A stretch of 55,499 nt of DNA. Source: Acidobacteriota bacterium. Its GTDB lineage: Bacteria; Acidobacteriota; Blastocatellia; RBC074. Shown here one piece after another: positions 7,808-16,080 of the stretch (its first letter is position 1; each line of letters starts with the position of its first letter). Made by a program: the position numbers and the translations under genes. A model generated the notes under the pieces. It did not search any database and was not told the DNA's origin. It saw only the letters and a list, made by a program, of their open reading frames with translations. Location of the stretch: contig JACPYM010000110.1 in NCBI GenBank assembly GCA_016196035.1, forward strand, positions 1 to 55,499, read 5' to 3'.

Positions 7808-9901
7808 ATGCACCGCTTCAACCTGCCAAAAATCACAAAAGCTTTCCACAGCCTTAGCCTGCGAACGAAAGGCCTGTTTGGCGTTTGGAGCGTCTTTTTC
7901 CTGCTTGTGGCTGGTGGCGTGCACGGTTCTTCGATTCCTTACGCCAAAGTCAATTGGGCGCCCGACAACCAGGACAAAAGCTATTTGTTTGAAAGCTTGC
8001 CCTGGCGGATCCAAAAACACGTTTGGGACAACCCCGCGCTGTTTCGTGATTGGGCGCAGGCTACTCCGCGGCGCATCAGAAGCGATGAGTACATTGTAGA
8101 TACTCCCTTCGCTCTGAGCCAGTTGTCGCATCACCCAGCCTTTCCGGTCATCAATACCAACTTTGGCAAGGGCCAGAATATGCTGTTGATGTTTCACATG
8201 CCCGTCTGGCATATCACCCTGCTGGCGCGGCCAGTCACTTGGGGCTATTTCCTGTTCGGAGCACAGCGCGGTTTGGCCTGGTCGTGGTGGTTCCAGACTT
8301 TTTCGTGCTTTACGGTGCTCTGGCTTTTGCTGGAAGTGGTCTTGCGCGGACGCACAATCCTCGCCGCCTGTGGCGCGCTCTGGTTTTGCGCCTCGGCCTA
8401 CGTGGTCTGTTACTCACTTTGGCCCGCGTATGCGGCTTTCTTTCCATGTCTCGGCTGTCTGGCCCTGTATCACGTACTCAACTCGTCCAAGCCGAAAGTT
8501 CAATTGCTGTGTGGCGTGCTGGCCGGGTTAAGCTTCCCAGGCCTGTTAATGTTTCTCTACCCGCCCTGGCAAGTGGTCTTGGGGTATCTTTTCCTGGCTC
8601 TCTTCATAGGTTTGTTCATCCGCGACCGGTTGTATGAAAAGGTCAGGGCACTCGCGCCTTCACAGGCTTTGGCCCTGACCGTCGCGCTGGTACTCGCCAC
8701 TTCACTCAGCGCAGCATTCCTGGTGACGTGCTGGCCAGCGCTACAGGCAATGCGCCATACCGTTTATCCGGGCGGGCGGATATACCAGGGCGGCGACTAC
8801 TCGCTGGGAATGCTGTTCAAAGGGATTTACAACCTGCGGACGATTTATGAGTTGCCGGAATTTTTCGGCAATCCGTGTATGGCTGCTTCTTTCTATTATT
8901 TTTTCCCCGCTGTGATGACTGCCGTCTGTCTCTCACGCTGGTGGGCACGCCGCCTGGGCGCAGTGGGCTGGGCCTTGCTGCTCTACATCGGCGGCTGGCT
9001 GCTGTATGCGCTGGTGGGGCTGCCCGCGTGGCTGGCCAAACTCAGCTTGCTCAGTTTTACCAACGGCTTGCAAGGCGATCTTGGACTGGGGCTGGCCGCC
9101 GTGATTCTTTGCGTTTACACGCTCGCGCAAGCGCCGGCGGCAGAAGCAAAAGCCGGAGGCTGGCCCCGCCGGGCAATCCCGGTGCTGGCGGGCGCGGGCA
9201 CGGTGGCGCTTTATCTGGTTTACGGGCTAATGACGCAGGCCAACGCGAAAAACTTTCCGCCCATCAGCTTTGCCATCTTTGCTGCCTTGCTGGCCGGTTA
9301 TTGCGCTTATGCGATGCTGGCAGGCCAGTGGAAGGGCTTCTGTGCTTTGGTATTGATGGCGGTGCTGACGACCGCCGCTTTTTTCAATCCATTAACCACT
9401 CGACTGGATTTCCTCTATACGAACGATCTTGCGCAACAGATCAAGCGGTTGAACGAAAAGACACCGGGCGGCCCGCCGCTCTGGGCCTGTTACGGCATGA
9501 ACTATTCGGGAATTCTGGTGGGAATGCTGGGCGGACGAACGCTCACCTGGGTGCAGTTTTATCCGCAACTTGAGCTTTGGCGCGTGCTCGACCCAAGCAG
9601 GCAACAGGAATTCGCTTATAACCGCTACGCGCACGTGTTTCTGAAATACGGCGGTGAAGCGGCTCCGGTTAAATTCATCCCGACCATAGATTCCTTTCAG
9701 GTCGAAGTCTCCCCCAATCATCCGGGGTTGAGGTCGTTGGGGGTGCGGTATATCTTGGCGCAAGGCGAATCACAAAAGTCATTGGCTGAAGCCCGGTTAC
9801 AACTCCTGTACAAGTCGCCGTCAGATGAGTTCTCCATCTTTGAGTACCCCACGCAGGTGGAGCAACCGCAGGCCGCTGCCAACGCCCGGTCAGTAAATTG
9901 A
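7808..9901 (+). CDS. Large polytopic membrane protein, DUF7657-like
   Basis: The 697-residue protein begins with a cytosolic basic stretch and a first membrane helix (about 23-43). A periplasmic loop follows with an SSIPYAKVNWAPDN motif, then about ten further hydrophobic segments between 130 and 525, and a soluble C-terminal domain of about 160 residues. This is the layout of GT-C type glycosyltransferases and DUF7657/YfhO-like proteins. In a cassette with polyprenol-sugar-type glycosyltransferases it may transfer sugars outside the membrane or help assemble a surface polysaccharide. No catalytic residue can be named with certainty. The gene ends 36 bp before the GT2 start, so the two are probably coupled. 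Confidence 0.7.
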   Translation: MHRFNLPKITKAFHSLSLRTKGLFGVWSVFFLLVAGGVHGSSIPYAKVNWAPDNQDKSYLFESLPWRIQKHVWDNPALFRDWAQATPRRIRSDEYIVDTPFALSQLSHHPAFPVINTNFGKGQNMLLMFHMPVWHITLLARPVTWGYFLFGAQRGLAWSWWFQTFSCFTVLWLLLEVVLRGRTILAACGALWFCASAYVVCYSLWPAYAAFFPCLGCLALYHVLNSSKPKVQLLCGVLAGLSFPGLLMFLYPPWQVVLGYLFLALFIGLFIRDRLYEKVRALAPSQALALTVALVLATSLSAAFLVTCWPALQAMRHTVYPGGRIYQGGDYSLGMLFKGIYNLRTIYELPEFFGNPCMAASFYYFFPAVMTAVCLSRWWARRLGAVGWALLLYIGGWLLYALVGLPAWLAKLSLLSFTNGLQGDLGLGLAAVILCVYTLAQAPAAEAKAGGWPRRAIPVLAGAGTVALYLVYGLMTQANAKNFPPISFAIFAALLAGYCAYAMLAGQWKGFCALVLMAVLTTAAFFNPLTTRLDFLYTNDLAQQIKRLNEKTPGGPPLWACYGMNYSGILVGMLGGRTLTWVQFYPQLELWRVLDPSRQQEFAYNRYAHVFLKYGGEAAPVKFIPTIDSFQVEVSPNHPGLRSLGVRYILAQGESQKSLAEARLQLLYKSPSDEFSIFEYPTQVEQPQAAANARSVN

Positions 9902-9936
9902 CTGGGCGCAATCAGGTTCGCCTTTTGAGGTTTTCA

Positions 9937-10659
9937 GTGGCCCGCATCCTGTTCATCATTCCGGCCTACAACGAACGCGCAAATCTGCCCGCCGTGGCAG
10001 CCGATTTGCGCGCCTATTACCCGGACGCGGAACTGGCGGTGGTGAACGACAATTCGACGGACGATACCGCCGAGATCACACGCAGCTTGGGGCTAACCTT
10101 GCTCGACCTGCCTTGCAATCTCGGCATTGGCGGCGCGGTGCAGACAGGACTGCTTTACGCGGCGCGCGGCGCTTATGACATTGCCATCCAATTTGACGGC
10201 GACGGCCAGCATTGCGCCGATCAGGTCGAACGGCTGTTACAGGCAGTGCAAGCGGACGGTTGTGATGCGGCCATCGGCTCCCGCTTCCTGGTGCCCTCCG
10301 ATTATCATCCGCCCTTGTTTCGGCGCATCGGCATCGCCATTTTCCGGCTAGTGAATTCGCTCGTGCTGCAACGCACGATTACCGACAACACGTCCGGCTT
10401 TCGCGCCTACAACCGCGCCGCCATCCAATTTCTGGCGCGCGAATATCCTTACGATTACCCCGAACCGGAATCGGTGGTGACGCTGTGCCGCCAGGGTTAT
10501 CGCGTGCAGGAAGTGCCGGTGCGTATGCGCGAGCGCCAGAACGGCCATTCGTCAATCACGTTTTGGCGTTCGATTTACTATATGTTCAAAGTGTTGCTGG
10601 CGATCTTTGTCGGCGCGACCCGGCGCTCTCTGCAAAAGCCTTCTGAGACCGCCGGTTGA
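9937..10659 (+). CDS. Family 2 glycosyltransferase, dolichyl/polyprenyl-phosphate mannosyltransferase-like
   Basis: The 240-residue protein has the GT-A fold opening ILFIIPAYNERANLP, the nucleotide-sugar region VVNDNSTDDTAEI and the metal-binding motif FDGDGQH. The chosen GTG start (9937) has GAGG 6 nt upstream; the longer frame to 9898 overlaps the previous gene and lacks a ribosome-binding site. The protein lacks strong membrane helices, apart from a hydrophobic C-terminal stretch (IYYMFKVLLAIFVGA) that may sit on the membrane. It is expected to load a sugar onto a polyprenyl phosphate carrier. The following DUF2304 gene is a common partner of such enzymes. Confidence 0.9.
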   Translation: MARILFIIPAYNERANLPAVAADLRAYYPDAELAVVNDNSTDDTAEITRSLGLTLLDLPCNLGIGGAVQTGLLYAARGAYDIAIQFDGDGQHCADQVERLLQAVQADGCDAAIGSRFLVPSDYHPPLFRRIGIAIFRLVNSLVLQRTITDNTSGFRAYNRAAIQFLAREYPYDYPEPESVVTLCRQGYRVQEVPVRMRERQNGHSSITFWRSIYYMFKVLLAIFVGATRRSLQKPSETAG

Positions 10660-10691
10660 ACTGAGACCAGTTGAGCTTGTGAGAACAAAGC

Positions 10692-11117
10692 ATGAACAGT
10701 GAGATTCAATTGATCGCCATCACCGGCAGTTTGTTGATGATGTATCTGGTGTTCTACCTGATCCGCCAGCGCCGTTTGCGCGAAGAATACGCGCTGCTCT
10801 GGTTTGCCGCCGGGCTGGTCTTGCTGGTGTTTTCTTTCTGGCGCGGCTTGCTCGATCGCGTGGCCCAGTGGGTCGGCATCGCTTATCCGCCCAGCGTTTT
10901 GTTACTGGCGATGATCGTGTTCGGCTTTTTGCTGGCGATGCATTACTCGGTCTCGCTGTCGCGGCTGGCCGAGCAGAACAAGCGGCTCACGCAAGAGTTA
11001 GCCTTGTTGCGCAATCGGGTCGAACAGCGGGAAGGTCGCGCGCCGCGCAAATCATTCGCTCAAACGGGCGAGCCGAGTGTGATGGACGAGAACGCGACCG
11101 AGCTGAGGAACGGCTAG
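10692..11117 (+). CDS. DUF2304 membrane protein
   Basis: This 141-residue protein has three membrane helices (about 5-22, 33-52 and 65-87), followed by a coiled-coil stretch (RLAEQNKRLTQELALLRNRVEQ) and a polar tail. Length, the RRLREEYALLWF motif between the first helices, and its position directly after a polyprenyl-phosphate glycosyltransferase fit DUF2304. The role is unproven; it may be an accessory subunit for the glycosyltransferase or a flippase-like factor. The next gene begins 9 bp later. Confidence 0.82.
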   Translation: MNSEIQLIAITGSLLMMYLVFYLIRQRRLREEYALLWFAAGLVLLVFSFWRGLLDRVAQWVGIAYPPSVLLLAMIVFGFLLAMHYSVSLSRLAEQNKRLTQELALLRNRVEQREGRAPRKSFAQTGEPSVMDENATELRNG

Positions 11118-11126
11118 GAACAAGGC

Positions 11127-12347
11127 ATGCGCATCCTCGTCCTGCAGGAAACCGACTGGGTCACTCGCAATCCGATCATGCATCATCGCATGTTGGAAGC
11201 GTTGGCGTTGGCGGGCGCGGACGTGACGGTCATTGATTATGAAATCCTCTGGGCGCAAAAAGGCACGTTGCCGCTCTGGCAAGGCCGCCGCGTCATCCGA
11301 GATTGCCACAAGTTTTTTGAGCAGGCGCCCATCACCATTCTGCGACCCGGCATGTTGCGGCTGCCGGTGTTGAGCCGCCTGTCGTGGCTGGCGGGTAACT
11401 GGCGCGCGTTGACAGACTATTTTGCGGACGGACGGCCCGATGTGATCGTGGCGTATGGCATCTCGAACGCCTATCTGGCGCAACGTTTCGCGCGGCGGCA
11501 TGGGGTGCCGTTTGTCTATCATTTGATGGACGCGCTGCACACCTTGGCAGAGTCATATTGGCAACAGCCCATCGCGTGTGCTGTCGAACGCGCCGTGCTG
11601 CAGCGCGCCGATCACGTCGTGGTCATCAACAACAAGCTGCGCGAATACGCGGTGCAGATGGGCGCCGCCGCCCAACGCGTCACCGTCATCCCGATGGGAA
11701 CCAACATCACATCGGAAATGCCAGCGGACGAAATCGAAGCCGTCCGCGCCGGGCTGCAGATCAGCCCGCAGGATTTCGTGATGCTCTTTATGGGCTGGCT
11801 CTATGATTTTTCGGGACTGCGCGAACTGACCGTGGAACTGGCGCGGCGCAAAGCCGCCTGGCCTCAGTTGAAATTGCTGGTGGTGGGCGATGGCGACCTG
11901 CTGCCAGAGCTACAACGCCTGCGCCAGACGCACGGCCTGGAACAGCACTTAATCCTGACCGGACGGCGGCCCATGCAAGAGATGCGCGGTTATATCGCGG
12001 CCTCTGATCTGTGTCTGCTGCCCGCACACAGAAACACGACGATGGAACACATCGTGCCCGCCAAGGTGATTGAATATATGGAAATAGGACGGCCTGTGCT
12101 GGCGACGCGCCTGCCCGGTCTCGAAGCAGAGTTCGACGACCTGCCCGGCCTTCTTTACATTGAGCGTCCAGAAGACGCGTTCGACCGCCTGGAAGAATTG
12201 CTTCAGGCAACCCCATCGCCACGGCAAGTAGCGCGCCGATTAGGGGCGACCTGCCGGGAATTTCTGCAACGCCGCGAAGACTGGGCAGGCGTCACCAAAC
12301 GTTTTGAACAGGTGCTCAGCACCACGCGCGTTCGTGAGCGCGCTTGA
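11127..12347 (+). CDS. Family 4 glycosyltransferase
   Basis: The 406-residue GT-B protein carries an N-terminal acceptor domain (RILVLQETDWVTRNPIMHHR) and the interdomain VTVIPMGTNI. The C-terminal Glycos_transf_1 domain has LLVVGDGDLLPELQRL and the donor-binding EX7E region PAKVIEYMEIGRPVLATRLPGLEAEF-like stretch. It is expected to add a sugar from a nucleotide donor to a lipid-linked glycan on the cytoplasmic face. The start has AGGAACAAGG just upstream and lies 9 bp after DUF2304, so the genes form one operon. Confidence 0.9.
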   Translation: MRILVLQETDWVTRNPIMHHRMLEALALAGADVTVIDYEILWAQKGTLPLWQGRRVIRDCHKFFEQAPITILRPGMLRLPVLSRLSWLAGNWRALTDYFADGRPDVIVAYGISNAYLAQRFARRHGVPFVYHLMDALHTLAESYWQQPIACAVERAVLQRADHVVVINNKLREYAVQMGAAAQRVTVIPMGTNITSEMPADEIEAVRAGLQISPQDFVMLFMGWLYDFSGLRELTVELARRKAAWPQLKLLVVGDGDLLPELQRLRQTHGLEQHLILTGRRPMQEMRGYIAASDLCLLPAHRNTTMEHIVPAKVIEYMEIGRPVLATRLPGLEAEFDDLPGLLYIERPEDAFDRLEELLQATPSPRQVARRLGATCREFLQRREDWAGVTKRFEQVLSTTRVRERA

Positions 12348-12390
12348 AACCGCACCTTGTTGCTACAAGGTATTTTTCCGAGGAGAACCG

Positions 12391-12777
12391 TTGGCAAAGT
12401 TTTTATCGCAAACAGCCCTGCTCTTTGCGATGGCATTCAGTTTGTTAATTGCGCAGCTTTTGCTGAAGCAAGGGCTGACCCAGGTGGGCGCACTGACCGT
12501 GACGAGTTGGCCGCAGGCGTTCAATTTGATCCGCCTGATTTTGACGACGCCGAAATTGATCGGCGGCCTGTGCATTTCGGCGCTGAGCACGCTGATGTGG
12601 CTGGTCGCGCTCTCGCGCTTGGAATTGAGTTTCGCGGTGCCGGTGTTGAGCGGGATTTATTACGTGCTGATTTTACTCGCCTCGACCTTTGTTTTGGGCG
12701 AACGAGTCACCGGACAACGTTGGGCAGGCGCACTGCTGCTCATTCTCGCGCTGGCTTTGATCTCGAATTCCAAGTAA
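12391..12777 (+). CDS. SMR/EamA-type small membrane transporter, ArnE-like
   Basis: This 128-residue protein has four membrane helices and the C-terminal signature VLGERVTGQRWAGALLLILALAL-like stretch seen in small EamA/SMR proteins such as ArnE/ArnF flippase subunits. The TTG start (12391) is preceded by AGGAG at 5 nt; the longer frame from 12304 overlaps the glycosyltransferase and lacks a ribosome-binding site. Within a glycan cassette it is likely to help flip a lipid-linked sugar rather than export drugs, but this is inferred from context. Confidence 0.8.
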   Translation: MAKFLSQTALLFAMAFSLLIAQLLLKQGLTQVGALTVTSWPQAFNLIRLILTTPKLIGGLCISALSTLMWLVALSRLELSFAVPVLSGIYYVLILLASTFVLGERVTGQRWAGALLLILALALISNSK

Positions 12778-12840
12778 CACGTTCAAGCCGCTGCGGCGGA
12801 CTGCTGAAACTGCCCGTACTTTGTGGGGCTGAGAATCTGT

Positions 12841-13863
12841 ATGGCAACGCAACTTGCACAGACTGCGACCACGACGACAACAACCACGACAACAGCGCCC
12901 GCACCTCTGCGCCCGTGTCCGCTATGCGCGGCAACTGAGACTTCCGTAGAGGTGCGCACTGACAAATACAATTCATCGGGTGAGCAATACTTGGTGCTGC
13001 GTTGCCGCCAGTGCGACCTGCTTTACACACGCCCGCTGCCGACCGCGGCGGAGTTGCACGCGCTTTATAGCAGCGAGTTTTACGGCGAGAGCGTCAAGCC
13101 GAAATTGCTCAGTTGGGATTCCATCCGGCTTCTGCTCCATCAATCCGTGCTGCGGCATCGGCGCAAAGCCTTGCTCAACCGGGCTCCGGGGCGTGTGCTG
13201 GATGTCGGTTGCGGCGATGGTGATTTCGTAGCGCATCTGCGACCGCGCGGTTGGGAAGTGCACGGCGTCGAGTTTTCGGCGGCGGGTTGCAAACTGGCGC
13301 GGGCCAAAGGCGTGCAGGTACATCAAGGTGAACTAAAGGGAGCCAACTTCACGGACGGTCATTTTGATGTCGTGACGATCTGGCACGTGATGGAGCATCT
13401 GGCCGACCCGCTAGCCGAAGTTACCGAAGTCCGGCGTGTTTTGCGCGATGATGGCTTGCTGGTAATCGAAGTGCCGAACATCGGATCGCCCACGTTTAAG
13501 CTGTGCCGCGAACGCTGGTGGTTGCTGGATATTCCGCGCCATTTGCAACACTATACGCCCGACACCTTGCAAAAATTGTTGCAGCGCGCGGGCTTCACAC
13601 CCGTCTATCGCCAGAATTTCCATCTCGTGGATTTTGCGCTCGTGTTCATCACCTTGATGGAGTGGTCGCAGGTGCTCGGCCCGCGTCAAGGCGATCATTA
13701 CTTCGTGACGGATTTTCGCCAGGCGCCGCTGCACCGGAAACTGCTCTTTTTGCTGCTGGGCAGCGTCGTCGGCTTACTGAGTTTCCCGATCTCGGCACTG
13801 TCCACGCTACTGACCAGTCAAAGCGAAACGGTCACGATGACGTTTCGCAAAGCCGCTCGCTAG
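12841..13863 (+). CDS. Class I SAM methyltransferase with N-terminal zinc ribbon
   Basis: The protein is about 340 residues. After a run of nine threonines (residues 10-18) comes a zinc ribbon with CPLC and CRQC pairs (about 26-63). A methyltransferase domain follows, with motif I VLDVGCGDGDF and the WHVMEHLADP motif typical of Methyltransf_23 sugar and lipid methyltransferases. The C-terminus has a hydrophobic pair of segments (LLFLLLGSVVGLLSFPISAL) that may tether it to the membrane. ATG 12841 is preferred over a GTG six codons upstream. It closes the glycan cassette and probably methylates the glycan or its carrier. Confidence 0.87.
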   Translation: MATQLAQTATTTTTTTTTAPAPLRPCPLCAATETSVEVRTDKYNSSGEQYLVLRCRQCDLLYTRPLPTAAELHALYSSEFYGESVKPKLLSWDSIRLLLHQSVLRHRRKALLNRAPGRVLDVGCGDGDFVAHLRPRGWEVHGVEFSAAGCKLARAKGVQVHQGELKGANFTDGHFDVVTIWHVMEHLADPLAEVTEVRRVLRDDGLLVIEVPNIGSPTFKLCRERWWLLDIPRHLQHYTPDTLQKLLQRAGFTPVYRQNFHLVDFALVFITLMEWSQVLGPRQGDHYFVTDFRQAPLHRKLLFLLLGSVVGLLSFPISALSTLLTSQSETVTMTFRKAAR

Positions 13864-13897
13864 GTTCATAGCGGTATGTGGGAAAAGTCGCGTAGCA

Positions 13898-13991
13898 GGA
13901 CGGTACCGCGCGCGTGAGCAAGCGGCGCCTGGGCCGTTCAGCCAATGGCGTAAGCTTGACGCGCCGCTTGCTCACGCGCGCGGTACCGTCC
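13898..13991. repeat. Perfect 31-nt inverted repeat between glycan and hydantoinase B genes
   Basis: The arms at 13898-13928 and 13961-13991 are exact reverse complements, very GC-rich (GGACGGTACCGCGCGCGTGA...), and separated by 32 nt. This is the only obvious structure in the 223-bp gap. It could act as a transcription stop after the glycan cassette, although there is no U-tract. It could also be a dispersed mobile palindrome. Confidence 0.85.
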
Positions 13992-14086
13992 CGGCACAAC
14001 CCGCTCTCGTAAACATAATTGCAAACCGATCTAGGAATTTAGACAGACACGCTTTCAATTCAGCGCAACCTGCAAAGGAGAACGAC

Positions 14087-16003
14087 ATGGCAAAGACCGC
14101 TATCGCAAAAGGCAAAGCCGCACCGAAGGCGAAAGCAAAGGGCGACATTATTGATTACATCATCAACTACCAACGCCCGGTGCCGAAAAACTTTGACAAG
14201 ATCACGCTCGACATCATCGAGAACGCGCTACGCAATGCGCGCTTCGAGATGGACGCCGTGCTCTTCCGTTCGGCCATGTCGCCCGTCATACGCGAACAGC
14301 ACGACGGCTTCCCGATGATCACCACGCCCGATGGCCGCATGGTCGTGGGCCAGTTCGGCGCGTACATCGCTGGGTTCATCAGCAACTGGAAGCGTGGCAT
14401 CAATCCGGGCGATGTGTTTTTGATCAGCGATCCGTACAAGTGCGGCGGCTCGATCTCGCACATCAACGACTGGCTGGTGCTGTTGCCGATTTTCTACAGA
14501 GGCGAGTTGGTCGGCTGGGGTTCGCAATTCGGCCACACGATTGATATGGGCGGGCCGGTGTCGGGCAGCTTGCCCACCGACGCCACGACGGTTTTTGGCG
14601 AAGGCACGCGCATCCCGCCGGTCAAGCTGTTTGCCGAAGGCAAGCTGAACGAAGACCTGCTCGACACGATTCTGAATAACTCGCGCATGCCGACGATGAA
14701 TTACTTCGATCTGATGGCCATCGTCGCGGCCTGCCGCACGGCCGAAAAGCGCGTCGTCGAGATGTGCGACCGCTTCGGCAAAGACGTGCTGCTGGATGCT
14801 TACGAAGCGCTGCTCGACCGCACCAACAAGGCCATGCGCGAGTTGATCAAAATGTGTCTGCCCGAACAGCCGGTCTCGTTTGAGGATTACATTGACGACG
14901 ACGGGCGCGGCAATGGCCCGTACAAAATGAAGCTGACGATGTGGCGCGAAGGCGACCACGCCCATTTCGACTGGACGGGCACCGACCCGCAAGCGCCGGG
15001 GCCGATCAACTTTTACCTCAACGAAGAGATGTTCAAGATGTTCATCGGCGTCTATCTGATCATGGTCTTCGATCCGCAGATTCTGTTTAACGATGGCTTC
15101 TATCCGCTGCTGCACATCACGATGCCGAAGGGCACGCTCATTCAACCGAACTTCCCGGCGGCGCTCGGTTGCCGCACGCATGCGCTGACGCGGCTGTTTG
15201 ACGTGCTCGGTGGATGCCTGGGTGTGAATGCTCCTGAGTTGAGTACGGCGGCGGGGTATGGGACATCGCCGTACCTGCTTTACAACGGCTACGACGAGAA
15301 CGGCGAGTTCTTCCATCTGATGGAAATCACCTACGGCGGCATTCCGGGCCGCCCGATTGGCGACGGCATGGACGCGCATTCATGGTGGCCGCTGTTCGAG
15401 AACATCCCGACCGAGTATCTGGAAAGTTATTACCCGCTGACGGTGCTGGAATACGGCTCGTTGATAGACAGCGGCGGCGCGGGTTTTCATCGTGGCGGCA
15501 ACGCGGTACGCAAGGTCTATCGTTTCGATGTGGACGGCGAGATCGCCATTCACGACGACCGCGACCGTTCGCAACCCTGGGGCATTCTGGGCGGCTGGCC
15601 GGGCGCGTTCTCGACGAAGGAATTGATTCGCGCCGATGGCACGCGCGCGCAATTGCCCTCGAAGATTTCGCAGGTGCCGGTCAAAAAAGGCGACGTGCTG
15701 GTGTATCACACGGCGGGCGGCGGCGGTTGGAAAGACGCGCTGGAACGCCCGATTGAGACCGTGCGTCTGGATGTCATTCGCGGACTGGTCTCGTATGAAA
15801 AAGCCGCGCGCGATTACGGCGTGATCGTTGACCGCGCGACGCAACAGGTGGATGAAGCTGCAACTGAACGCCAACGCGCGGCAATTCGCGCTCATCGTCC
15901 GCCGATTGAAACCTTCACGCTCGGCCCGCCGCCGGAAGCGATTGGCGTAATGAAAGCGCATTCCGCGCAGCAGCCAAAAGCACAAGGAGCGGCGGCGGAT
16001 TAA
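14087..16003 (+). CDS. hyuB: Hydantoinase/oxoprolinase family protein, subunit B
   Basis: The 638-residue protein matches the Hydantoinase_B family over almost its whole length: DIIENALRNARFEMD near the start, SPVIREQHDGFPMI, GDVFLISDPY, and the glycine-rich VYHTAGGGGWKDALERP near the C-terminus. It pairs with subunit A to form ATP-driven hydantoinase, oxoprolinase or ketone carboxylase enzymes. The start has a strong AAGGAG at 7 nt. The first 20 residues are Lys/Ala-rich (AIAKGKAAPKAKAKG), echoing the tail of subunit A. It heads a second plus-strand unit with an Rpn gene and an N-carbamoylsarcosine-amidase-like gene. Confidence 0.93.
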   Translation: MAKTAIAKGKAAPKAKAKGDIIDYIINYQRPVPKNFDKITLDIIENALRNARFEMDAVLFRSAMSPVIREQHDGFPMITTPDGRMVVGQFGAYIAGFISNWKRGINPGDVFLISDPYKCGGSISHINDWLVLLPIFYRGELVGWGSQFGHTIDMGGPVSGSLPTDATTVFGEGTRIPPVKLFAEGKLNEDLLDTILNNSRMPTMNYFDLMAIVAACRTAEKRVVEMCDRFGKDVLLDAYEALLDRTNKAMRELIKMCLPEQPVSFEDYIDDDGRGNGPYKMKLTMWREGDHAHFDWTGTDPQAPGPINFYLNEEMFKMFIGVYLIMVFDPQILFNDGFYPLLHITMPKGTLIQPNFPAALGCRTHALTRLFDVLGGCLGVNAPELSTAAGYGTSPYLLYNGYDENGEFFHLMEITYGGIPGRPIGDGMDAHSWWPLFENIPTEYLESYYPLTVLEYGSLIDSGGAGFHRGGNAVRKVYRFDVDGEIAIHDDRDRSQPWGILGGWPGAFSTKELIRADGTRAQLPSKISQVPVKKGDVLVYHTAGGGGWKDALERPIETVRLDVIRGLVSYEKAARDYGVIVDRATQQVDEAATERQRAAIRAHRPPIETFTLGPPPEAIGVMKAHSAQQPKAQGAAAD

Positions 16004-16012
16004 CCGCCAACG

Positions 16013-16046
16013 GGCCGGCCGAAACGCAGCCGTTTTTCAGCCGGCC
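16013..16046 (+). terminator. Possible hairpin terminator after hydantoinase B
   Basis: A 12-bp stem with one mismatch (16013-16024 with 16035-16046) and a 10-nt loop is followed by TGCTTTGGGTTTTA. The U-tract is weak, so it may be a partial attenuator or merely a hairpin. The next gene starts 35 bp later on the same strand. Confidence 0.35.
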
Positions 16047-16080
16047 TGCTTTGGGTTTTATCTTATGCGCGGAGTCAGCC

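Noticed and set aside
14228-15379. Long antisense open frame opposite hydantoinase B
   Set aside because: It is fully explained as a shadow of the conserved plus-strand gene and has Arg/His-rich shadow composition.
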